Shown: in pieces, positions 6,343 through 11,519 of the stretch | How the letters are laid out: the number at the start of each line of letters is the position of its first letter | Position numbering within the stretch: the stretch's first letter is position 1 | Source of the DNA: an uncultured Clostridia bacterium | GTDB lineage: Bacteria > Bacillota > Clostridia > Christensenellales > Borkfalkiaceae | Direction: 5' to 3' | NCBI GenBank assembly: GCA_904501815.1 | Contig: CAJGCN010000039.1 | Span: 1-11,519, forward strand | Length of the DNA: 11,519 bases | Notes under the pieces: model-generated | The model's database searches: none | What the model was told of the DNA's origin: nothing | The model's input: the letters and a program-made list of their open reading frames with translations, nothing else | Program-made: the position numbers and the translations under genes

Positions 6343-7802
6343 ATTACTCAGATAAAAACGAATTTCGTTTTGCGGTAAAAGAATATTTAAATTCTTTATA
6401 TATCGGTAGCTTACGCTCGTACGGCAGACTCGTCGGGGTGAAAAACCCTACGAAGAAGAAAAAGGGGGAGCTTTTAAGCGATATTCTTGCCGTATTGCTC
6501 GGCGAGAAAGCCCCTGAATTACCTTCGAATTTAGGCGCGCCCATAAAAAACGATTTCGTTGATCCGACGATTATTCAAAAAATAGAAGACTTGAAAAAAG
6601 CCTATCTTCCCAACGGTGCGACGGAAGAAGGGGCTTTTTTTGCCTTTGAAGAAGAAAAACCTTATATGATCGTAAACGATTCGGGGGTGGAATTTCCCAG
6701 CCTTCGCGATCAGTTTAGCCGAAAAATGTACGAAGGTCAAATCGCTACGGTAGACGGGGTTTCTCAGCTTTTATCTTTAAAAGGCGAAACCGATTATCAA
6801 AAATTAATCGTGCCCGTAGAACTTATTCGCAAAAACGATTTGCGTGAAGGCGACGTGATTACTTGTTTTGCCGAAACCCGTTCGCACGTGTTATACGCAA
6901 CGGAAATCCTTTCTCGAAACGAATCCGTAATCGACGGAAAGCCCCGTAAAAACTTTGACGATTTAACGGTATGCCAACCTACCGAAAAAATCAAATTCGT
7001 ATCCCAAACGGCATCTATCGCGGGAAAATACTGCGAATGGTTGTTGCCGATAGGCAAAGGCCGTAGGGGGCTTGTGCTTGCACCGCCTAAAGCGGGTAAA
7101 ACCTTTTTATTAAAAACGCTTGTTCGCGAAGCGAAACAAGCAAACCCCGATTTGCGCGTATATGCTTTACTTCTTGATCAATCCCCTGAAATTATAGCCG
7201 AGTACGAAGAGATTTTACCTTCTGAGAATATCGTATCCACGTCTTACGACGACGAAGCAGAACGCCACGTTTTTCTTGCAGATTTCCTTTTAAATCGCAC
7301 GAAACGCCTTGCCGAAAAGGATAAACACGTATTGTTAATCGTAGATTCGTTCACGGCTTTAATGCGAGCGTATAACGAAACGGAAGAGTCTATGGGCGGA
7401 AAAACCTTTTCGTGTGGCTTAGAAAGTAAAACTTTACGGTATATTAAAAAATATTTAGGAACGGCGCGCTGTTTCGAAAAGGGCGGTTCGCTTACTGTTC
7501 TCGGTGCGTTGTCGGTGCAAACGGGCAATCCTGCCGACGATTTCGCCGCTTCGGAGTTTCTTTCCGTTTCGAATTTTTCCCTGAAACTCAGCGGAGAGCT
7601 TTCGGCAAGAAGGGTATTTCCCGCAATCGAATTTTTATCTTCGGACACCGAACAGCCTGAACGCTTATTAAACGAAACGGAACGGGAATGTGAATACGTA
7701 ATTCGAAACTCTTATTTAACGAAAAAGAGCTACGTAGATTTACTTCTTTTACTCAACGCATGCGCAAGTGCTCAAGAATTACTGCAAAAACTTAAACAAT
7801 AA
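6339..7802 (+). CDS. Divergent Rho-like hexameric ATPase lacking key catalytic residues
   Basis: Homologue of transcription termination factor Rho, 487 residues. Domains: a SAP-like Rho N-terminal domain (about 8-60), a cold-shock-like RNA-binding region (about 95-215) and the RecA-type motor (about 225-470). Walker A PPKAGKT (249-255) and Walker B LLIVDS (Asp336) are intact, as are PIGKGRRGL, RHVFLADFLL and RRVFPAIE. Against E. coli Rho, the sequence LIDERPEE becomes LLDQSPEI, so catalytic Glu211 is Gln281 and Arg212 is Ser282. The arginine finger Arg366 in SGTR aligns with Glu438 in SDTE; Arg347-Lys348 align with Gly419-Glu420; R-loop Lys326 aligns with Pro. Q-loop Lys283 is kept. This looks like a binding or regulatory paralogue, or a weak ATPase, rather than the standard terminator. 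The frame has no breaks, so it is not a pseudogene. It overlaps the MBL gene by ATGA and is followed by an intrinsic terminator. Standard annotation would call it rho; I leave the symbol blank. Confidence 0.85.
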   Translation: MNYSDKNEFRFAVKEYLNSLYIGSLRSYGRLVGVKNPTKKKKGELLSDILAVLLGEKAPELPSNLGAPIKNDFVDPTIIQKIEDLKKAYLPNGATEEGAFFAFEEEKPYMIVNDSGVEFPSLRDQFSRKMYEGQIATVDGVSQLLSLKGETDYQKLIVPVELIRKNDLREGDVITCFAETRSHVLYATEILSRNESVIDGKPRKNFDDLTVCQPTEKIKFVSQTASIAGKYCEWLLPIGKGRRGLVLAPPKAGKTFLLKTLVREAKQANPDLRVYALLLDQSPEIIAEYEEILPSENIVSTSYDDEAERHVFLADFLLNRTKRLAEKDKHVLLIVDSFTALMRAYNETEESMGGKTFSCGLESKTLRYIKKYLGTARCFEKGGSLTVLGALSVQTGNPADDFAASEFLSVSNFSLKLSGELSARRVFPAIEFLSSDTEQPERLLNETERECEYVIRNSYLTKKSYVDLLLLLNACASAQELLQKLKQ

Positions 7803-7816
7803 CGCTAAAAGATAAT

Positions 7817-7847
7817 AAAAGGACTGCTTTTTTGCGGTTCTTTTTTT
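7817..7847 (+). terminator. Intrinsic terminator after the rho-like gene
   Basis: The stem GGACTGC (7821-7827) pairs with GCGGTTC (7834-7840), including two G-U pairs, and extends by A-T pairs from the flanking AAAA and TTTT. The loop is six T residues and a seven-T tract follows (7841-7847). It starts 15 bases after the stop codon. Confidence 0.85.
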
Positions 7848-7917
7848 GTTTAGTTTGAAAAAGATAAAAATTTATCGATTTAGCGATTAAAAAATGTACG
7901 CAAGGGCTGTCAAGGGG

Positions 7918-7946
7918 TTGAGATTAGGGAAAAAATATGATATAAT
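7918..7946 (+). promoter_or_regulatory. Strong SigA promoter with extended -10 for the ldh-fumC-hdrBC operon
   Basis: TTGAGA (7918-7923), a 17-base spacer and a perfect TATAAT (7941-7946), with TG at 7938-7939. The predicted RNA start near 7953 gives a leader of about 98 bases. I saw no Rex-type (TTGTTAA-N4-TTAACAA) operator over or near it. No other promoter was noticed before the later genes, so it probably drives everything to the window end. Confidence 0.85.
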
Positions 7947-7952
7947 TTATAT

Positions 7953-8050
7953 CGTATGCGTGGGATTTTACATAATTTCACGGTGCTCCGCTGGAAAATC
8001 CAAGCGGGAAGAATTAGTCAGGATAAAAATTTTTAACGGAGAATAACAGT
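7953..8050 (+). promoter_or_regulatory. Structured 5' leader of the dehydrogenase operon with alternative folds and a possible anti-Shine-Dalgarno
   Basis: Two mutually exclusive folds are visible. In one, GGATTTT (7963-7969) pairs with AAAATCC (7995-8001), enclosing a short CACGG/CCGcTG stem at 7979-7993. In the other, CCGCT-GG (7988-7994) pairs with CC-A-AGCGG (8000-8007) around an AAAAT loop. CTCCG at 7986-7990 is also the exact complement of CGGAG at 8037-8041, which contains the Shine-Dalgarno for the ATG at 8051. There is no terminator-like U tract, so any control would be translational. I do not recognise a known riboswitch. The pairings are seen; the regulatory role is inference. Confidence 0.4.
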
Positions 8051-9001
8051 ATGAACAACAAAATTACTATTATCGGCGCAGGCTCGGTAGGCGCAACGAT
8101 TGCGTATACGCTCGTTGCAAACGGTCCGGTTTCGGAAATCGTTTTAATCGATATCAACCGCGACAAAGCGATTGCGGAAGCGATTGATATTAAACAGGCA
8201 ACTCCCTTTTTAAATTCCGTCAATATCTATGAAGGAACTTACGAAGATGCCGTTGGCTCCGACCTTGTGATTATCACGTCGGGCGTAGGCAGAAAGCCTG
8301 GTCAATCCCGTATTGACTTAACGCAAATCAACGTGAATATTTTAAAGACTATTGCGCCTGAAATCGTGAAATACGTTCCCGATGCATTGTATTTAATCGT
8401 TGCAAACCCCGTAGATATTTTAACTTACGTATTCTGCAAGGTGACGGGTTTGCCTTCTTCCCGCGTTATCGGCTCGGGTACGAGCTTAGACACTATTCGT
8501 TTAAGAACGCGTTTGTCGGAACTCTACGCAGTTAATCAAAAGCAAGTACACGCTTACGTGCTTGGCGAACACGGCGATAGTTCGTTCGTGGCTTGGTCTA
8601 CGGCGGATATTTCGGGTATTCATCTTTCCGATTATGAAAAGTCCGTCACAAACAAAGGCGCGCTGACGATTACCCCGTATACGCAAGAAGAAGTAGAAGA
8701 ATACGTGAAAAAATCGGGCGGTAAGATTATCGCAGGCAAGGGCGCGACGTTCTACGGGATTGCCGCTTCCGTTTGCCATATCGTAAAGAATATCTATTCA
8801 GGCGCAGATACCGTTGCAACCGTGTCCACCGTAATGAACGGCGAATACGGCGTTTCCGACGTTGCGCTCAGCACCCTTTGCGTAATCGGTACGGAAGGGG
8901 TAAAAACCACGCTTACGCCTAAGCTTTCCGACGAAGAAGTGGCGAAATTCCAACACAGCGCGCAGGTGTTAAAAGATGTTCTTGCGCAAATCAATATTTA
9001 A
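8051..9001 (+). CDS. ldh: L-lactate dehydrogenase family protein (LDH/MDH; malate-type Arg in the specificity loop)
   Basis: NAD-dependent 2-hydroxyacid dehydrogenase of 316 residues. The Rossmann motif GAGSVGA (9-15) and an Asp ending beta-2 (LIDIN) indicate NADH. Catalytic residues are present: Arg87 in the mobile loop, Asp147 and Arg150 in SLDTIRLR, and His174 in LGEHGDS. Overall it looks like L-lactate dehydrogenase, including KGATFYGIA around Thr233. However, the specificity loop reads GVGRKPGQSR: Arg81 sits where lactate dehydrogenases have Gln102 and where malate dehydrogenases such as E. coli Mdh have Arg81. Engineering work on Bacillus LDH showed that this Gln-to-Arg change favours oxaloacetate. 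The product may therefore reduce oxaloacetate to malate, which fits fumarase as the next gene, 11 bases on. Most pipelines would name it L-lactate dehydrogenase. GGAG at 8038-8041 lies 9 bases before the ATG. The family is certain, the substrate open. Confidence 0.9.
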   Translation: MNNKITIIGAGSVGATIAYTLVANGPVSEIVLIDINRDKAIAEAIDIKQATPFLNSVNIYEGTYEDAVGSDLVIITSGVGRKPGQSRIDLTQINVNILKTIAPEIVKYVPDALYLIVANPVDILTYVFCKVTGLPSSRVIGSGTSLDTIRLRTRLSELYAVNQKQVHAYVLGEHGDSSFVAWSTADISGIHLSDYEKSVTNKGALTITPYTQEEVEEYVKKSGGKIIAGKGATFYGIAASVCHIVKNIYSGADTVATVSTVMNGEYGVSDVALSTLCVIGTEGVKTTLTPKLSDEEVAKFQHSAQVLKDVLAQINI

Positions 9002-9012
9002 GAGGTTGAAAA

Positions 9013-10389
9013 ATGGAATACCGTATTGAAAAAGACACAATGGGGGAAATGAAAGTTCCCGCAGATAAGTATTGGGCTGCGCAAACGCAAAGAAGTTTTC
9101 AAAACTTTCCGATAGGCGACGAAGTGATGCCTCGCGAAATTACGCGTGCGTTCGGGGTTTTGAAAAAGGCTGCCGCGCTTGCTAACCATAAGCTTGGCAA
9201 ACTTTCCGACGAAAAGGTAAACGCGATTTCTTCGGCTTGCGACGAAGTGATTTCAGGTGCTTTAAACGACCATTTCCCGCTCGTCGTTTGGCAGACGGGA
9301 AGCGGTACGCAATCGAATATGAACGCGAACGAAGTTATTGCAAATCGCGGAAACGAAATTGCTGGCGCGAAAATATTGCACCCCAACGACGATATCAACA
9401 AGAGCCAAAGCTCGAACGATACTTTTCCGACGGCAATGCATATTGCGGCGGTGCTTTCTATTGAAGATAAGCTCTTCCCTGCAATGGATAAGCTCGTAGA
9501 AACTTTTAAGCGTTTGGAAAAAGAAAACGAAGGGATTGTAAAAAGTGGCAGAACGCATTTGCAAGACGCCGTGCCTATCGCGTTTTCCCAAGAAATCAGC
9601 GGTTGGAGAAATATGATCGAAAAGACGAAAGCTCAGCTTACGCTTGCGCTTTCTGGCTTAAAAGAGCTTGCGCTCGGCGGTACTGCGGTCGGTACGGGTT
9701 TGAACGCACCCAAAGGTTTTGCAGAAGAAGTAGCGAACCAAGTGAGTATTCTCACAGGTAAAAAGTTCGTGACGGCGGAGAACAAATATCACGCGCTTAC
9801 CGCAAAAGACGAATTAGTGTTTGCGCACGGCGCGATTAAAGCGCTTGCTTGCAACTTAATGAAGATTGCAAACGATATCCGTTGGCTTGCGAGCGGTCCG
9901 CGCGATGGGCTTGGGGAAATCTTTATTCCCGAAAACGAACCGGGTTCGTCGATTATGCCGGGTAAGGTAAACCCTACGCAATGCGAATCTATGACGATGG
10001 TTGCGGTGCAGGTTATGGCAAACGATGTTGCGGTGAGCGTTGGGGCATCGCAAGGGAATTTCGAGCTCAACGTGTTTATGCCCGTGATTATTTATAATTT
10101 CTTGCAATCGGTGCGCTTACTTTCCGACGGGATTGTTTCCTTTGAAAAGAACTGCGTGACGGGAATTAAAGCCAACAAAGAAAAGATGAAACACAATCTT
10201 TATAATTCTTTGATGCTCGTGACGGCTCTCAATCCGTATATCGGCTATGAAAACGCGGCGAAAACGGCGAAGAAAGCGTATAAAGAAAATATTTCCTTAA
10301 AAGAAGCTTGCGTTGCGCTGGGATTCTTAACGGCGGAAAAATTCGACGAAGTATTCCGTCCCGAAGAAATGGCGTATCCGCAAAACTAA
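9013..10389 (+). CDS. fumC: Class II fumarate hydratase (fumarase C)
   Basis: Iron-independent fumarase interconverting fumarate and (S)-malate in the cytosol, a homotetramer of the aspartase/fumarase superfamily. Its 458 residues match the family (about 460). Signatures are the GSGTQSNMNANEV strand, HPNDDINKSQSSNDTFPT (second-site and active-site residues), catalytic-region His182 in SGRTHLQDA, and the flexible signature loop GSSIMPGKVNPTQ with catalytic Ser313. The KVNPTQCE form and the N-terminal EKDTMGEMKVP favour fumarase over aspartase, argininosuccinate lyase or adenylosuccinate lyase. AGAGGT at 9001-9006 gives a good ribosome site 6 bases before the ATG. It lies between the LDH/MDH-family gene and hdrB, which suggests a reductive malate-to-fumarate role in fermentation rather than a full TCA cycle; that direction is inferred from context. 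Confidence 0.95.
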   Translation: MEYRIEKDTMGEMKVPADKYWAAQTQRSFQNFPIGDEVMPREITRAFGVLKKAAALANHKLGKLSDEKVNAISSACDEVISGALNDHFPLVVWQTGSGTQSNMNANEVIANRGNEIAGAKILHPNDDINKSQSSNDTFPTAMHIAAVLSIEDKLFPAMDKLVETFKRLEKENEGIVKSGRTHLQDAVPIAFSQEISGWRNMIEKTKAQLTLALSGLKELALGGTAVGTGLNAPKGFAEEVANQVSILTGKKFVTAENKYHALTAKDELVFAHGAIKALACNLMKIANDIRWLASGPRDGLGEIFIPENEPGSSIMPGKVNPTQCESMTMVAVQVMANDVAVSVGASQGNFELNVFMPVIIYNFLQSVRLLSDGIVSFEKNCVTGIKANKEKMKHNLYNSLMLVTALNPYIGYENAAKTAKKAYKENISLKEACVALGFLTAEKFDEVFRPEEMAYPQN

Positions 10390-10413
10390 AAGAAAAAAAG
10401 GTAGCGAAAGATA

Positions 10414-11193
10414 ATGAAAATTAGTTATTATCCCGGCTGTACGCTGAGAACGAAAGCCAAAGAGTTGGACGAAACTGCCCGTCTTTGCGCGAAAGCTCTC
10501 GGCGTAGAAATGGAAGAAATCGAAAATTGGCAATGTTGTGGCGCGGTGTATCCGATGGCGACGGACGAAATTGCAACCAAATTATCGGCTGTGCGCGCGT
10601 TGGATTACGCAAAGCATAACGGGGGCAAACTCTTGACCCTTTGTTCCGCTTGTCATAACGTGATTAAACGCACGAACGAAGATATGAAAGCGGACGGGGA
10701 TATTTGTTTCCGTGCAAATAACTATTTAAAATTAGACGAACCGTATAAGGGCGAAACACAGGTTTTGCATTATTTAGAAATGCTCAAAACGATGGTCGGC
10801 TTTGACAATATCAAAAAAGCCGTCGTCAATCCTATCAATCGCAAGGTCGGCGCGTATTACGGTTGTTTACTGTTAAGACCGAGTGGCGTGATGGCGTTTG
10901 ACAATCCCGAAAATCCTACGATTATCGAAGATTTTATTCGCGCAATCGGCGGTACGCCCGTTGTGTATCCTTTCCGAAACGAATGTTGCGGGGCGTACGT
11001 TTCTTTGAAAAACAGCGAATTGCCTAAGAAAAAGAGCAAGAAAGTTTTGGAAAGCGCAAAAGAAAAGGGCGCGGAAGAAGTGATTACGGCTTGTCCGCTT
11101 TGCTTATATAACTTGCAAGTGAACGGCGACGGGATTTTACCCGTAAAATATTTCACCGAACTTTTAGCGGAAGCGTTGGGGGTGAGCAAATGA
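10414..11193 (+). CDS. hdrB: HdrB-like CCG-domain iron-sulfur protein (heterodisulfide reductase subunit B family)
   Basis: 259 residues with two complete CCG (cysteine-rich) motifs: Cys9, Cys41-Cys42, Cys77 and Cys80, then Cys151, Cys191-Cys192, Cys227 and Cys230. In methanogen HdrB such motifs bind noncubane [4Fe-4S] clusters that cleave a disulfide; related CCG subunits occur in thiol:fumarate reductase (TfrB), methylmenaquinol:fumarate reductase (MfrE), SdhE and glycolate oxidase GlcF. Having both motifs intact argues for a catalytic two-cluster protein. No membrane segment or signal peptide is seen, so it is cytosolic or peripheral. It starts 24 bases after fumC and overlaps hdrC by ATGA. 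The upstream AAGG (10398-10401) is rather far from the ATG, so initiation may be modest. Coenzyme M/B heterodisulfide is an unlikely substrate in a bacterium; the physiological acceptor is unknown. Confidence 0.88.
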   Translation: MKISYYPGCTLRTKAKELDETARLCAKALGVEMEEIENWQCCGAVYPMATDEIATKLSAVRALDYAKHNGGKLLTLCSACHNVIKRTNEDMKADGDICFRANNYLKLDEPYKGETQVLHYLEMLKTMVGFDNIKKAVVNPINRKVGAYYGCLLLRPSGVMAFDNPENPTIIEDFIRAIGGTPVVYPFRNECCGAYVSLKNSELPKKKSKKVLESAKEKGAEEVITACPLCLYNLQVNGDGILPVKYFTELLAEALGVSK

Positions 11194-11519
11194 CGAAAGA
11201 AGAACGCGTTCAAAATATCAAAACGCTCAGCGGTACGGACGTAAGAAAATGTATGAAATGCGGGAAATGCTCGGGCAGATGCCCTGCGTTTAAAGATATG
11301 GATATCAAACCGCATCAATTCGTGTCTATGCTCGAAAAGGGCAAGCTTGAACAGCTTTTAGAATGTAAAGCTATTTGGAACTGTCTTTCGTGTATGGCTT
11401 GCGTAGAGCGTTGTCCGCGCGGCGTTGCGCCTGCGGCGGTCGTGGAAGCGGTGAGAGATACCGTCGTGAGAATGCAAGGCAAAAACGGCATTAAAGCAGA
11501 AGAAATTCCGCCTATCGTC
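11190..11519 (+). CDS. hdrC: HdrC-like 4Fe-4S ferredoxin subunit, 3'-truncated by the window end
   Basis: The first 110 residues of an HdrC-family protein, still open at the window edge. Two classical [4Fe-4S] motifs are present: Cys21, 24, 27 and 31 (CMKCGKCSGRCP) and Cys65, 68, 71 and 75 (CLSCMACVERCP). The spacing and the connecting helix (DIKPHQFVSMLEKGK) match HdrC, which wires electrons to the CCG clusters of HdrB. There is no N-terminal plant-type [2Fe-2S] domain, so it is not a full SdhB/FrdB or TfrB subunit. The ATG lies inside the hdrB stop (ATGA), typical of tight coupling in HdrBC pairs. An HdrA-like flavoprotein or a fumarate reductase flavoprotein would be a natural neighbour beyond the window; that is a prediction, not an observation. 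Confidence 0.9.
   Translation, partial: MTKEERVQNIKTLSGTDVRKCMKCGKCSGRCPAFKDMDIKPHQFVSMLEKGKLEQLLECKAIWNCLSCMACVERCPRGVAPAAVVEAVRDTVVRMQGKNGIKAEEIPPIV

Noticed and set aside
7873..7888. Tandem near-repeat TATCGATT/TAGCGATT upstream of the 7918 promoter
   Set aside because: Only 8 bases repeated twice with one mismatch in AT-rich DNA; too short to call an operator.
7963..8007. H-type pseudoknot formed by GGATTTT/AAAATCC and CCGCT/AGCGG
   Set aside because: The order of arms is right, but only one base (8002) would have to span the 7-bp first stem, which is sterically unlikely. I treat the pairings as alternative folds instead.
7849..8050. Rex redox-repressor operator upstream of the dehydrogenase operon
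   Set aside because: No TTGTTAA-N4-TTAACAA-like palindrome is present; only the promoter and leader elements could be supported.
10857..11318. 153-residue open frame on the minus strand across the hdrB-hdrC junction
   Set aside because: Antisense shadow of two conserved iron-sulfur protein genes with no recognisable motif.

Overview
The window reads as a chromosomal housekeeping region of an anaerobic, Clostridia-like member of the Bacillota (Firmicutes). The main evidence is a full-length SpoIIID-type sporulation regulator, Gram-positive-style Shine-Dalgarno sites and SigA promoters, a YwiB/DUF1934-like protein, and an HdrB/HdrC pair of the kind found in strict anaerobes. All recognised genes lie on the + strand. 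The sequence is moderately AT-rich and dense with genes; the largest gap is 248 bases (7803-8050). I saw no tRNA, rRNA, CRISPR array, insertion sequence or prophage signature. The genus cannot be determined from this window.

Region 1 (1-3964) is a type IIA topoisomerase pair. The B subunit is cut at its 5' end, and its 3' end overlaps the start of the complete A subunit by 14 bases. The A subunit has no canonical GyrA box, so I favour topoisomerase IV (ParE/ParC) over gyrase, but not firmly. Region 2 (3965-5196) holds spoIIID, which starts at TTG and has a possible SigE-type promoter in the short gap before it. It is followed by tyrA (prephenate dehydrogenase) behind its own extended -10 promoter.

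Region 3 (5197-7848) is a three-gene operon with a strong promoter: a small YwiB-like protein, a metallo-beta-lactamase-fold hydrolase and a divergent Rho-like ATPase. The genes are joined by ATGA overlaps and end at an intrinsic terminator. The Rho homologue keeps the Walker A and B motifs but has lost the catalytic glutamate, the arginine finger and several RNA-loop residues. It is the strangest protein in the window.

Region 4 (7849-11519) is a fermentation and redox operon. A strong promoter and a structured leader of about 98 nt precede an LDH/MDH-family dehydrogenase, class II fumarase (fumC), an HdrB-like CCG-domain protein and an HdrC-like ferredoxin protein cut by the window end. The dehydrogenase looks like LDH overall but carries the malate-type arginine at the specificity position. 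With fumarase and HdrBC next door, one reading is a reductive oxaloacetate-malate-fumarate branch linked to a CCG-domain electron-transfer or fumarate-reducing complex. That link is inference; the families themselves are clear.
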